Below, piece by piece: positions 10,943 through 20,662 of a stretch of DNA of 64,000 nucleotides. A program made the translations under genes and the position numbers. Under the pieces are notes generated by a model. It searched no databases. It was not told where the DNA came from and worked only from the letters and a program-made list of their open reading frames with translations. The first letter of the stretch is position 1. Every line of letters starts with the position of its first letter. Origin of the DNA: Palsa-601 sp963801185 (GTDB lineage Bacteria > Actinomycetota > Acidimicrobiia > Acidimicrobiales > Bog-793); NCBI GenBank assembly GCA_963801185.1, contig CAWDDW010000003.1, positions 1,984,001 through 2,048,000 of the forward strand. Direction: 5' to 3'.

Positions 10943-13796
10943 CGACGCGGATCGCGCCCACGAGGAAAGGGCGTTGATCGGAGGCGGTCCGGAGAGAGAC
11001 GCCGAGATGCTCCTCGACATCGTCGGCGGGCTCGTTGCGGAGCTCCACCAGTCCTCTTCTTCGCCGCCGCCACGGGTTCGCTTGGCGAGCCGCATGGACG
11101 CGGATCTGGGCATTGACAGCCTCGCGTTCGTCGAGCTCCACGCGAGGGTCGAAGCCGCCTTCGGGATCCGCCTCCCCGATGAGGTGTTCACCACGGCAGC
11201 CACGCCTGGCGCTTGGCTCCATGCGGTCCACGCGGCACGAGGGCAGGCTTCCGTCGCGGAGTGGTCTGGCGGGCGTGTGAGCGCCGGAGGATCCGCCGAC
11301 CTCGTGGCTGGAGAGCCTTCCGGCGCCGAGACCCTGGTCGAGGTGCTCGCTTGGCACGAGGAGCACCATGGCGATCGGGTCCACGCCCGTGTCCTGTACT
11401 CGCCGGGCGCCTCGGAAGGCTCAGCGGAGCTGACCTACGGAGCACTGGCCCGCGGTGCCCGAGAGGTGGCCGGTGGCCTACGGCAACGGTCGGTCCGGCC
11501 GGGCAACACAGTGGCTCTCATGCTTCCGACTGGGGTGGACTACTTCAAGGCGTACCTCGGGATCCTGCTCTGCGGTGCGACACCGGTCCCGCTCTACCCA
11601 CCGAGCCGGCCGCTGATGCTGGAGGACCACCTCCGGCGCCAGGCCCGTCTGCTCGAGAACGCGTCGGCAGTGGTGCTCCTCTCGGACGAAGCCGTCGCCC
11701 CCGCCGCCCGCCTTCTCAGGGCCGACGTGCCGGAGCTGGACTCGTGTGTCACCGTCGCCGAGCTGCGGGCGGAAGCAACCGGTCACCTCGACCTTCCTTC
11801 GATCGGCGCCTCGAGCCCTGCGCTCATCCAGTACTCCTCGGGCAGCACGGGCAATCCCAAGGGAGTCGTCCTCACCCACGAGCAACTCTTGGCGAACATG
11901 CGGGCGATGTTGAAGGCGGTCGATGGCGTCGCGGGGGACGTCTTCGTCAGCTGGCTACCGCTCTACCACGACATGGGCCTGATCGGTGGGTGGTTGTCGA
12001 GCTTGTACCTCGGCTACCTCTTCGTCGTCATGTCGCCTCTCGCGTTCTTGTCGCGTCCCTCGCGCTGGTTGAGGGCCATCTCCGACTCAGGTGGCACCCT
12101 GTCGGCCTCGCCCAACTTCGGTTACGAGTTCGCGACCCGGCATGTAACTGATGAAGAGCTGGTCGGGCTTGATCTGTCTTCTTGGCGGCTGGCCTGCAAC
12201 GGGGCAGAGCCGGTCAGCGAGGACACGATCCGGCGATTCGTCGAGCGCTTCGGGCCGTACGGTTTCCGTCGCGAGACCATGGCTCCGGTCTACGGCCTTG
12301 CCGAGGCCGGCGTGGGCCTCACGTTCCCTCCTCTTGGTCGCCCGCCTCTGGTTGACGTCGTGCAGCGCGAAGAGCTCTCGCGAACTGGTCGGGCGGAGCC
12401 AGCGGATCGAGGGAGCGCTAGCAGGGCCGTCGTGTCATGCGGGCGGCCCCTGCCCGGTTACGCGGTCCGTGTCGTCGACGCCATCGGCCACGAGCTGCCG
12501 GAGCGACACGAGGGGCAGGTCGAGTTCACCGGGCCATCTGCCACGAGTGGCTATTTCGGCGACCGCGCTGCCACGCAAGCGCTGTTCCACGGAGCGTGGC
12601 TCGACACCGGCGACGTCGGCTACCTCGCGTCGGGGGAGCTCTATCTCACGGGCAGGGCAAAGGACCTCGTCATCAGGGCAGGGCGCAATGTCCACCCAGA
12701 GGAGCTCGAAGAGGCGATCGGAGACCTCGAGGGCGTCCGCCGCGGTTGCGTGGCCGTATTCGCAGTCCCCGACGAGACACTGGCGACGGAACGCCTGATC
12801 GCTGTCGTCGAGACCAACCTGCCGAGCAGCGACGAAGCTGCCCGCGCTGACCTGCGGGCCCGCGTGAGGGCTACGACGGTCGAGGTGGTCGGGACACCAC
12901 CGGACGACATCGTGCTCGCGCCGCCCGGCAGCGTCCTCAAGACACCGAGCGGGAAGATCAGGCGCAGCGCAACACGGGACCGGTACGAGAACCACGAGAT
13001 CGGCCGGCGGCAGATCGGCCCGCGACGGCAGATCGCCCGCTTCGCGTGGTCGGCGAGCGCCCCGCGCCTCCGGCGGCTCGCGACCGGGGTGAGCTCGGTC
13101 ATGTTCGCGGCCTATGCCTGGGCCGTGCTGATAGCGGTAGGGGTGCCCGTCTGGGTGGCCGTCAGCCTCCTACCTTCGCGCCGGCTCCGTTGGTCGCTCG
13201 TGCGAGCTGTGGGCCGCGGACTCTGTGCCGTGCTCGGGGTGCGCATCGAGGTACGTGGCGAGGCGCCAAGACCGGGACAGTGCTACGTCGTGGTCGCCAA
13301 CCACATGAGTTTCGTCGATGGGCTCGTCCTCATGGAGTGCCTGCCGGAGCCGATCACCTTCGTCGTAGGAGACGTGCTCGAGAACCAGAAGATCGCGGGG
13401 CCGTTCCTTCGCAGGCTCGGCTGTCAGTTCGTGGCCCGCGACGCCGTCACCGAGGAGCTCGGCGCCGCTCAAAAGCTCGTCGAGGTCGTGCGGTCGGGGA
13501 ACTGCCTCGCCGCTTTCCCCGAGGGTGGGATCGACCGAGCAGTCGGCGTACGGCCATTTCACCTCGGGGCGTTCGCCGCCGCCACCGAGACCGGCACGCC
13601 ACTCCTCCCGATCGGCATCCGTGGCAGCAGGGACGTCGTTCGGCCCGGAGGGAAATTCCCTCGCAAGGCGTCGATCAGCGTTGCCATCGGGGAGCTCGTA
13701 CCGGCGGCGGCACCAGGATGGGAGTCGACCCTCGGCCTTGCCCATGCGACGCGGACACTGATCTGTGAGTTGTCCGGCGAGCCCCTGGTCGGTTGA
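10935..13796 (+). CDS. ACP - acyl-AMP ligase - PlsC acyltransferase fusion
   Basis: A 953-residue three-part protein, probably activating a fatty acid and transferring it to a lysophospholipid or glycerol phosphate. The N-terminal carrier domain has DADLGIDSLAFVELH, with the phosphopantetheine serine. A fatty-acyl-AMP ligase domain follows (YSSGSTGNPKGVVLTHEQ; WLPLYHDMGLIGG; LDTGDVGYL; GKIRRSATRDRY). Hydrophobic stretches near AAYAWAVLIAVGVPVWVAV and a PlsC domain (VVANHMSFVDGLVL, the HxxxxD type; FPEGGI) finish it. Domain order resembles Aas-type acyltransferase/acyl-ACP synthetases but with the order changed and an in-cis carrier. GTG 10935 overlaps the gap stop; ATG 11007 is an alternative start that would still keep the carrier motif. 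Confidence 0.82.
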   Translation: MGDDADRAHEERALIGGGPERDAEMLLDIVGGLVAELHQSSSSPPPRVRLASRMDADLGIDSLAFVELHARVEAAFGIRLPDEVFTTAATPGAWLHAVHAARGQASVAEWSGGRVSAGGSADLVAGEPSGAETLVEVLAWHEEHHGDRVHARVLYSPGASEGSAELTYGALARGAREVAGGLRQRSVRPGNTVALMLPTGVDYFKAYLGILLCGATPVPLYPPSRPLMLEDHLRRQARLLENASAVVLLSDEAVAPAARLLRADVPELDSCVTVAELRAEATGHLDLPSIGASSPALIQYSSGSTGNPKGVVLTHEQLLANMRAMLKAVDGVAGDVFVSWLPLYHDMGLIGGWLSSLYLGYLFVVMSPLAFLSRPSRWLRAISDSGGTLSASPNFGYEFATRHVTDEELVGLDLSSWRLACNGAEPVSEDTIRRFVERFGPYGFRRETMAPVYGLAEAGVGLTFPPLGRPPLVDVVQREELSRTGRAEPADRGSASRAVVSCGRPLPGYAVRVVDAIGHELPERHEGQVEFTGPSATSGYFGDRAATQALFHGAWLDTGDVGYLASGELYLTGRAKDLVIRAGRNVHPEELEEAIGDLEGVRRGCVAVFAVPDETLATERLIAVVETNLPSSDEAARADLRARVRATTVEVVGTPPDDIVLAPPGSVLKTPSGKIRRSATRDRYENHEIGRRQIGPRRQIARFAWSASAPRLRRLATGVSSVMFAAYAWAVLIAVGVPVWVAVSLLPSRRLRWSLVRAVGRGLCAVLGVRIEVRGEAPRPGQCYVVVANHMSFVDGLVLMECLPEPITFVVGDVLENQKIAGPFLRRLGCQFVARDAVTEELGAAQKLVEVVRSGNCLAAFPEGGIDRAVGVRPFHLGAFAAATETGTPLLPIGIRGSRDVVRPGGKFPRKASISVAIGELVPAAAPGWESTLGLAHATRTLICELSGEPLVG

Positions 13797-13833
13797 GGCG
13801 GCGAGGCGGCAACGGCACTACTGTTCGCAGCTC

Positions 13834-16294
13834 ATGGCATCGGGGTTGCCGGAGCGCGCGCAGGTGGTCGTCATCGGCGGGGGAGTGATCGGCTGCAGCA
13901 TCGCCTATCACCTGGCCTGCCTCGGTTGGAGTGACGTCGTGCTCCTCGAGCGCAAGCAGCTGACCTCGGGCACGACTTGGCACGCAGCAGGCTTGATCAC
14001 CTCGGCAGGCATGGCCGACGAGACGCTCTTGTGGATGAGCCGGTACTCGCGAGACCTGTACGAGCGGCTCGAGTCGGAGACCGGCCTCGCGACCGGCTTT
14101 CGTGCCGTGGGGCACCTCCATCTGGCGACGACCCCGGAGCGCCTCGAGACTCTTCGTCGGGAAGCCGCCTTTGTGCGCGGGTTCGGCGTCGACAACCAGG
14201 AGATCTCGGCACGCGAATTCGCCGACATGTGGCCCGAGGCCAAGGCCGACGACGTGCTTGCCGCGTTCTACGTGGCAGACGAGGGCCGGGCGAATCCCGC
14301 AGATGTCGCGATGTCGCTTGCGCGAGGCGCTCGTACAGGTGGCGTCCGCATCGTCGAGGGAGTCTCCGCCGCGGGCTTCGAAGTTCGTAGCGGGCGCGCG
14401 AGCGGAGTGCTGACCGACAACGGAGAGCGGATCGAGTGCGAGTACGTCGTCAACGCGGGTGGGATGTGGGCCCGCCAGATCGGGGCGCTCGCCGGCGTCT
14501 CGGTCCCGCTGCAGGCGGCGGAGCACTACTACATGATCACCGAGGCGGTTCCGTGGGCTCACCGGGACCTCCCCGTGGTCGAGGACCCGGATCGCTACGG
14601 CTACTACCGGGAAGAGGTCGGCGGCATCCTCGTCGGCTTGTTCGAGCCCGTCGCAGCACCGTGGTCACTCGACGGTGTCGCCGGGGATCTGGGCTTCACG
14701 GAGCTGCCGCCTGACTGGGAGCGAACCGCGCCCTGACCTCGAGGGTGCTCTGGAGCGGATCCCGTCTCTGCGTGACGTCGGCATCCGCTTGTACTTCTGC
14801 GGTCCCGAGAGCTTCACGGCAGACGTGCACCCGCTGCTCGGGGAGTCGCCCGAGCTCTCGGGCTTCTTCGTCGCGGCCGGCCTGAACTCGCTCGGCATCC
14901 TGCTCGGAGGAGGCGTCGGGAGTGTCATCGCGCAGTGGATCGTCGACGGGGTCCCGCCGGTCGACGTGAGCGGAGTGAGCATCGAACGGACCCAGCCATT
15001 CGAGGCGACGCGTCGCTTCCGGGCCGAGCGGACCGTCGAACAACTCGGTGTCCTGTTCGGAGACGGCGTGTGGCCGAACTGGCAGCCGAGGTCTGCCCGA
15101 GGTGTCCGACGGTCGGTAATTCACGAGCGGCTGGTTGAGCACGGTGCCTACTTCGGAACATCGGCCGGATGGGAGTTCCCCGAGTGGTTCGCCGGGCGAG
15201 GGCGCTCGGTGCCACAGCTGACGCTCGGGTGGAAGCGCGACGAGTCGTGGCAGTTCCAGGAGGCCGAGCACCTGGCGGTGCGTGAATCGGTCGGTCTGCT
15301 CGACCTGTCGCTCATGGCGAAGTACCTCGTCCAAGGCCCTGACGCCGAGGCCGTTCTCAGCCGCGTCTCAGCCAACGAGGTCGCCGTGGAGCCCGGCCGG
15401 CTGGTGTACACGCAGTGGTGCAACGCACGAGGAGGCATCGAGGCCGATCTGACCGTCACAAGGCTGGCAGAAGACCGGTTCCTCGTCGTCGCATCCGACG
15501 TGATCCACCGCCGGGTCGGGGCCTGGATGCGGCGCCACACCCGTGAGGACGAGCACGTGACCATCACCGACGTCACCTCGGGAACCGTGATCCTGTCGCT
15601 GCAGGGGCCTCGGTCGCGGGAGCTCCTTGGCAGGTTGACCGATGCCGACTTGTCGAGCGAGGGCTTCCCCTACCTCACATCGAGGGAGATCGAGGTCGGC
15701 TACGCGCCGGTGCGGGCGCTACGGGTGACCTACGTGGGTGAGCTCGGCTGGGAGCTGCATGTCCCGTCCGAGTACGGCATGACGGTCTTCGACTGCCTGC
15801 TGGAGGCGGGCGAGGATCTCGGTCTTCGCAACGTCGGATTCATGGCCATGAACGGCCTCCGTCTCGAGAAGGCCTACCGTGACTACGGGCTCGACATCGA
15901 CAACACGGACTCACCTGTCGACGCGGGCTTGAGTTTTGCCGTGGCCTGGGACAAGCCGGGCGGCTTCGTCGGTCGTGAGGCTCTCGTGGTGCAGCGCGCG
16001 GGGCCGCGCACGCGGCTGCTCGTCCAGGTGCTCCTCGAGGATCCCGAGCCGTTGCTGTTCGGCAACGAGCCCGTGCTGCGGAAAGGCTCTTGGATCGGCT
16101 ACGTGCGCGCCGGCGCCTACGGGCACGCCCTTGGCGGGGCCGTCGGGCTCGCCATGCTCGAAGACGAGGAGGGCGTGACCGCCAAAGCACTACGGGAGTG
16201 GGAGCTCTCGGTCGACGTCGGTGGGCGCCCCGTGCCGGCCAAGGCCTCGACCCGACCGCTCTACGACCCCGAGCGTGCGCGGATCCTCGGCTGA
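13834..16294 (+). CDS. dimethylglycine/sarcosine dehydrogenase-like FAD oxidoreductase with GcvT domain, one frameshift
   Basis: Oxidative N-demethylase of the DMGDH/SARDH family, expected to demethylate dimethylglycine, sarcosine or a related N-methyl amine and pass the one-carbon unit to tetrahydrofolate. The N-terminal FAD motif is VVIGGGVIGCSIAYHL; SGTTWHAAGL contains the histidine that carries covalent FAD in characterised members. The C-terminal half is an aminomethyltransferase (GcvT) domain, e.g. LSLQGPRSRELL and YVGELGWELHVPSEYG. One extra base at 14731-14734 creates an early TGA; removing it gives a continuous 819-residue product, the usual family length. ATG 13834 is chosen because family similarity starts there. 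No DosR box is apparent before it. Confidence 0.85.
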
Positions 16295-16313
16295 GAGGCC
16301 CCCACCGGAACTC

Positions 16314-16351
16314 GTGAAGCTGGCGTCGCGCCGGCGCGACGTGAGCTTCAC
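16314..16351. terminator. 38-nt hairpin between convergent genes (bidirectional terminator candidate)
   Basis: Arms 16314-16332 and 16333-16351 are inverted repeats of 19 bases with only two adjacent mismatches and essentially no loop beyond the innermost pairs. It lies 20 bp after the plus-strand DMGDH-like stop and 96 bp after the minus-strand regulator stop. No clear poly-U follows, as is common in high-GC actinobacteria. Confidence 0.6.
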
Positions 16352-16446
16352 AGTTTCGCGATTGTCCAAGCGACGGCTGTCGCCCCGTGCGTTGAGCCGG
16401 TCCAGACGGACAGGTGGACCGATCGTGCGGTGCTCGAATCCGGCGA

Positions 16447-17223
16447 CTAGGCCGGGGCCGCGGCTCGACCCTTCGCACGCCTCACCCTCACGGCCACCGC
16501 GCGGGGCGCGGCGCCGGTGCGGGGCGAGGGCCTAGCGGCCACGTTGACGACGCACAAGAGGGGGTCGTCCTCAACGAAGGGATGGAGCCCCGTCACCTCG
16601 AACGGGGCGTCGAGAGCTTCCAAGGTCGCTTTCAACATGCCGAGGTGCATCCCGCAGACGACCACGCGAGACTCCTTCGCGACCTCAGCGACCGGGCATC
16701 GGCGAAGGAGGATCCGGCCCTCGCCCAGCTGCGGCTCGGGTTCGAAACCAAGCCTCGCGAGCAATCCCGCCACCGCTCCCATCGCGTCGTCAGAGGCGAC
16801 AGATCCGGCCGACAGCCGCGTCGAGTCGAAGGCCGCCGCCCACCGGCGCCCGGCGCGAACCGCCTCGCTCGCCGCTTCGTCCATCTCGCTCAGCTGGTGG
16901 GCGAGCAGCCTTGCAAGCTCCCTGTAGTCGATGTCCGGGTCTGTTCGAGGAGCGTCCGGTGAAGCGCTTGGAGCCGGTGCGCTGTCGTAGAGCACACGCG
17001 GACGGCCGCGTGTGTTGCGCTGCTCGGCCTGGCGCCGCACGAGACCGATTGAGACCAGCAAGTCGAGGTGTGCCCGGGCGCTGTTGCGGTGCAGGCCAAC
17101 GGTTCGGCCAGCCTCGGTGGCGTCAAGAGGCCGGTCGGAACGGCGGAGCGCCACCAGCAAGGCTTGGCGGCTCCCGCTCGTGGGGGACATGCCTGCCGCT
17201 GCTGGCTCGTCCGTCTCGGTCAC
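16447..17223 (-). CDS. HTH transcriptional regulator with SufR-like Fe-S cysteine motif
   Basis: 258-residue regulator with an N-terminal winged helix of ArsR/DeoR type (GLHRNSARAHLDLL, RGRPRVLY wing, residues 15-80) and a C-terminal ligand domain. The C-terminal half holds Cys176 (RRCPVAE), Cys190 and His193 (VVCGMHLG) and Cys224 (LLCVV). That spacing is like the cluster-binding motif of SufR-type repressors, so it may sense Fe-S state, oxygen or a redox signal. It is divergent from the molybdoenzyme operon, with 214 bp between, which contains TATTTGT repeats and a DosR-type box; regulation of that operon and of itself is the simplest reading. Cluster binding is inferred from motif only. Confidence 0.75.
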   Translation of the reverse strand: MTETDEPAAAGMSPTSGSRQALLVALRRSDRPLDATEAGRTVGLHRNSARAHLDLLVSIGLVRRQAEQRNTRGRPRVLYDSAPAPSASPDAPRTDPDIDYRELARLLAHQLSEMDEAASEAVRAGRRWAAAFDSTRLSAGSVASDDAMGAVAGLLARLGFEPEPQLGEGRILLRRCPVAEVAKESRVVVCGMHLGMLKATLEALDAPFEVTGLHPFVEDDPLLCVVNVAARPSPRTGAAPRAVAVRVRRAKGRAAAPA

Positions 17224-17247
17224 ATCGTCACTATTGCCCTAATCCGT

Positions 17248-17315
17248 CACAAATACAACAGCGGGCCCGGGAAAGAGCTCTCACCGCCTCATCTACCTCG
17301 TATTTGTTATTTGTG
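17248..17315. promoter_or_regulatory. AT-rich TATTTGT repeats in divergent promoter (candidate operator)
   Basis: CACAAATAC at 17248-17256 is the reverse complement of GTATTTGTG. Two more copies, TATTTGT and TATTTGTG, stand head to tail at 17301-17307 and 17308-17315. Such AT-rich repeated words are conspicuous in this GC-rich DNA. The first copy lies 25 bp upstream of the HTH regulator start; the pair lies about 120 bp upstream of the molybdoenzyme. They are candidate operators for that regulator. Confidence 0.5.
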
Positions 17316-17337
17316 CCGGGCCATTTGAACTCCGCAC

Positions 17338-17352
17338 AGGGCCGTTCGCCCC
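17338..17352 (-). promoter_or_regulatory. DosR/DevR-type box in molybdoenzyme/regulator intergenic region
   Basis: Minus-strand GGGGCGAACGGCCCT, 11 of 15 matches to the consensus. It is 86 bp upstream of the molybdoenzyme start but points toward the divergent HTH regulator (115 bp), the only exception to the orientation rule if it serves the plus-strand operon. Confidence 0.52.
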
Positions 17353-17437
17353 TAGTCGCACCTGCCCCTCGATGTGAAGGTGAACCGAGAAGTCCTGTGA
17401 GTGGCTGCAGAGCCGCCCGGGACCGAAGGAGGCGCAA

Positions 17438-19918
17438 ATGTCCAAGTTCTCGAGACGAGCCTTTCTCGGAGGGAGCGCAGCGCTGGCAGGCGGGCTGGCG
17501 GTGGCCGACCACCTTCGCTTCTTCGAGCCGGTCAGAGACGACCTGGTGAGCTCGGAGGAGTTCCTGACAGGCAAGGAGACCGTGTACCGGACGGGCCACT
17601 CCAACAACTGTGACGGCGCATGCGGGCACCTCGTGCACGTCACCGACGGTCGGGTGACCATGGTCGGCCCTGCCGGCTGGGGGGCAACGACGATCTCAGG
17701 GGAGAAGGCACCGACGTTCCATCCGAGGATCTGCTTGAGAGGGCTCTCACAGATCTCGAACACCTACAGCCCTGACCGCATCAAGTACCCCTACAAGCGG
17801 GTCGGGCCGAGGGGTTCCGGCAAGTGGCAGCGCATCAGCTGGGACGAAGCGTCCACCCTCATCGCGACGAACTTCGAGCGGATCCAGAAGCAGTACGGCA
17901 AGACGTCTGTCTGGGTGGCCCCATACACAGGCTCACTGGCGTTGATCGAGGGCGTAGTGGGGGCGGGCTTCCGTTTCGCGAGCGTCATCGGCGCGTCGGC
18001 CGGGGACTCCGAGGGCGACAACGAAGGTGACTCTGCGACTCCGGCGGGTTGGAACTACGTCCTGGTCGACCCGGCAAACCCGTCCAACGGAGGTGGCTTC
18101 TTCACCGGGCACGAGTCGGTGGACTTCATGAACGCGAAGACGATCGTCTTCTGGGCCAACAACGTAGCCGAGACCTCCATCCCCGACTGGCGGGTGATGT
18201 GCGACGCGCGGGACGAAAACGGGACACAGCTCATCTCGGTCGATCCTCGCTATACCGTCACATGCGCTCAGAGCGACTCGTGGGTGCCGATCCGGCCAGG
18301 AGCCGACACAGCTCTCATAGACGGCATCATCAATTACGTCTTGCAGCACGGGCTCTACGACGTCGACTACATCCGCAGATACACCGTCGGGCCGTACCTC
18401 GTCGACCCGAAGACCCGCAAGCTGCTCCGGGCGAACAACGTCATCCCCGGCGCGAAGGACGACTACGTCGTGTTCGACGAGTCGGACAACAAGATCAAGG
18501 CGGCGGGTGACCCGTCGCTCAAGACGCCGGCCATCTTCGGCACGCACACAGCAGGAGGCCTGCAGGCTCGCACCGCCTTGCAGGCGCTCGCCGACATGGC
18601 CGCGAAGTGGACACCAGAGCACACCGCCGAGGTCACCGACGTGCCTGCCTCGCAGGTGGTGGCGCTCGGCGAGACCTGGGGCTCGAGCAAGCCCCTCGCC
18701 GTGAGGGTCGGTTTCGGGCTGTCGCACTGGTATCACGGGGATCTGCACATGCAGGCCCTGCTTACACTGCAGGCGATCACCGGCAACCTCGGCGTCCATG
18801 GTGGCGGGGTCACGACGTTCGCCGGCGGGCTGACGACGACTGCGTTCGACCTGTTCAACTGGTGGAACCCGACGGGGACGCCCTACACGCTGCTCGAGCC
18901 GATGAACTTCTGCGACGCCGTCGAGAAGGGCAAGCCCTTCCCCGTACGCGCCGCATGGTTCATGATCGACAACTTCGCCCAGCAGATGTCGGACCGGAAC
19001 CGCGTGATCGCCGCGATGAAGCAGCTCGACTTCGTCGTCGTCTCCGACTACGTCCTCTCTGCGACGGCCGACCTCGCCGATGTGGTGCTGCCGGCCTGCA
19101 CGTACTTCGAGAAGACCGACTTGCTGTCGTCGAACAACTTCTACCTGCAGTACATGCCGAAGATCATCGACCCCCTCTTCGAGTCGAAGTCGGACCTCGA
19201 CGCGATCCGGCTCGTCGCCGAGAAGATGGGCGTCGGCAAGTACTTCGACCAGTCGCCCGAGGAGTACTTGAAGCAGATCCTGCATCTAGGCCAGTCCGAC
19301 GCCGACCCCACCGTGATCGGCCTCACGTGGGAGCAGCTCACGACCGAGGCGGTCCACCTCAACACCGACCCGATGCCCTACGTCCCGTTCTTCAACAAGC
19401 AGTTCCCGACCAAGAGCGGGAAGATCGAGTTCTACGTCGAGATGCTGGTCCCGTTCGACCAAGAGCTGTGCGAGCACCAGGAACCGATCGAGGCATCGCC
19501 GACCAACCCGCTGTTCAAGAAGTACCCGCTCGTGTTCCTCTCGACTCACACGAAGTTCCGTACTCACTCGCAGTACGTCAACCTGCCGTGGTTGAAGGAG
19601 GTCAACAACGGGGGCGACGGTTTCTTGGAGATGAACCCGAAAGACGCCCGGCCCCGTCAGATAGCCGATGGCGACGTCGTCCACATCTTCAACGATCGTG
19701 GGGACATGAAGGTCCGGGCCCGCCTCACCGAATCGATGAAGCCGGGCGTCGTCAACTGCTATCAGGGAGGCTGGGACACCATCAGGGTGAAGCACTACCT
19801 CGAGGGCCACCCGAACAACCTGACCCATCAGATCGCCAAGCCGGCTCAGGCGCTGATCCCGAACTTCCCGTCGAACGCCGCATATTACGACTGCCTGGTG
19901 CAGGTCGAGAAGGGGTGA
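17438..19918 (+). CDS. type II DMSO-reductase-family molybdopterin oxidoreductase, catalytic subunit (Tat-exported)
   Basis: 826-residue molybdo-bis(pyranopterin) enzyme exported folded by Tat: the N-terminus has SRRAFLGG followed by a hydrophobic stretch. The first Fe-S cluster is ligated by His54-x3-Cys58-x3-Cys62 and Cys99. The His ligand and these spacings match type II members of the family (NarG, SerA, DdhA, EbdA group), not formate dehydrogenase or TorA. Later sequence shows the molybdopterin folds (e.g. FWANNVAETSIPDW, VDPRYTVTCAQSDSW) and a C-terminal molydopterin-dinucleotide-binding domain. Operon partners are a four-cluster FeS protein, NrfD membrane subunit and TorD chaperone. 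The substrate cannot be read from sequence; a reductase for an oxyanion or sulfur compound is likely given the DosR-type promoter. Confidence 0.85.
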   Translation: MSKFSRRAFLGGSAALAGGLAVADHLRFFEPVRDDLVSSEEFLTGKETVYRTGHSNNCDGACGHLVHVTDGRVTMVGPAGWGATTISGEKAPTFHPRICLRGLSQISNTYSPDRIKYPYKRVGPRGSGKWQRISWDEASTLIATNFERIQKQYGKTSVWVAPYTGSLALIEGVVGAGFRFASVIGASAGDSEGDNEGDSATPAGWNYVLVDPANPSNGGGFFTGHESVDFMNAKTIVFWANNVAETSIPDWRVMCDARDENGTQLISVDPRYTVTCAQSDSWVPIRPGADTALIDGIINYVLQHGLYDVDYIRRYTVGPYLVDPKTRKLLRANNVIPGAKDDYVVFDESDNKIKAAGDPSLKTPAIFGTHTAGGLQARTALQALADMAAKWTPEHTAEVTDVPASQVVALGETWGSSKPLAVRVGFGLSHWYHGDLHMQALLTLQAITGNLGVHGGGVTTFAGGLTTTAFDLFNWWNPTGTPYTLLEPMNFCDAVEKGKPFPVRAAWFMIDNFAQQMSDRNRVIAAMKQLDFVVVSDYVLSATADLADVVLPACTYFEKTDLLSSNNFYLQYMPKIIDPLFESKSDLDAIRLVAEKMGVGKYFDQSPEEYLKQILHLGQSDADPTVIGLTWEQLTTEAVHLNTDPMPYVPFFNKQFPTKSGKIEFYVEMLVPFDQELCEHQEPIEASPTNPLFKKYPLVFLSTHTKFRTHSQYVNLPWLKEVNNGGDGFLEMNPKDARPRQIADGDVVHIFNDRGDMKVRARLTESMKPGVVNCYQGGWDTIRVKHYLEGHPNNLTHQIAKPAQALIPNFPSNAAYYDCLVQVEKG

Positions 19919-19923
19919 CGGTC

Positions 19924-20652
19924 ATGGCTGCCAAGACAACACATACGCCACGTCACGTGATGGTGATCGACACGAATCGCTGTGTCGGATGCTGGACGTG
20001 CGCAGTTGCTTGCAAGGAGATCAACAACGAACCGCTCGGCTACTGGTGGAACCGGATCCTCACGACCGCTCCCAACCAGTCGACGTCAGCCAAGCCACCG
20101 GCGAGCGACAACATCGACGTGCCGTGGGGGGTCTACCCGAACCTCGAGATCGCCTACCTACCGGTGGCGTGCCAGCACTGCAACGACGCCCCGTGCGTGA
20201 AGGTCTGCCCCGTGCAGGCCACCTTCCGCCGCGACGACGGCACGGTGCTGATCGATTACGAGCGTTGCATCGGCTGCCGGTACTGCATGGCGGCGTGCCC
20301 CTACGGGGTGAGGATCTTCAACTGGGGCGACTCCAAGTACGCGCCGGGGGGAGTCGTCGGCTACGGCAAGGAGTACCGCTACCAGGGCCGGCTCGTGTTC
20401 ACTCCCGAACGCCCGAAGGGGGTGGTCGAGAAGTGCACGTTCTGTGTCGAGCGGATCGACGTCGGCGAGATCCCCTTCTGCGTCGAGGCCTGCCCCCTAG
20501 GAGCGCGCATCTTCGGTGATCTGACCGACCCCGACTCTGAGGTCAGCCGTCTCGTTAACGATGGCGGCGCCGAGCAGCTGCACCCAGAGCTCGGCACGGA
20601 TCCGAACGTCTACTACCTCCCGGTCGCCAAGCGCGTGCCGGGCGAGAGCTGA
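19924..20652 (+). CDS. 4x[4Fe-4S] electron-transfer subunit (DmsB/PsrB-like)
   Basis: 242-residue ferredoxin-type subunit that wires the molybdoenzyme to the membrane partner. Cysteine groups are CVGCWTCAVACKE, CQHCNDAPCVKVCP, CIGCRYCMAACPYG and CTFCVERI with FCVEACPLGA, giving four [4Fe-4S] clusters as in DmsB, PsrB and NrfC. It has no Tat signal of its own, so it would be co-exported with the catalytic subunit. ATG 19924 lies five bases after the catalytic subunit's stop; the NrfD gene follows after ten bases, with a strong GAGGAGG site. Confidence 0.93.
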   Translation: MAAKTTHTPRHVMVIDTNRCVGCWTCAVACKEINNEPLGYWWNRILTTAPNQSTSAKPPASDNIDVPWGVYPNLEIAYLPVACQHCNDAPCVKVCPVQATFRRDDGTVLIDYERCIGCRYCMAACPYGVRIFNWGDSKYAPGGVVGYGKEYRYQGRLVFTPERPKGVVEKCTFCVERIDVGEIPFCVEACPLGARIFGDLTDPDSEVSRLVNDGGAEQLHPELGTDPNVYYLPVAKRVPGES

Positions 20653-20662
20653 GGAGGAGGTC

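Noticed and set aside
17438..19918. Formate dehydrogenase alpha subunit
   Set aside because: Fe-S ligands begin with His-x3-Cys-x3-Cys (type II pattern), no Sec/Cys active-site motif of FdhA was seen, and partners are NrfD/TorD.
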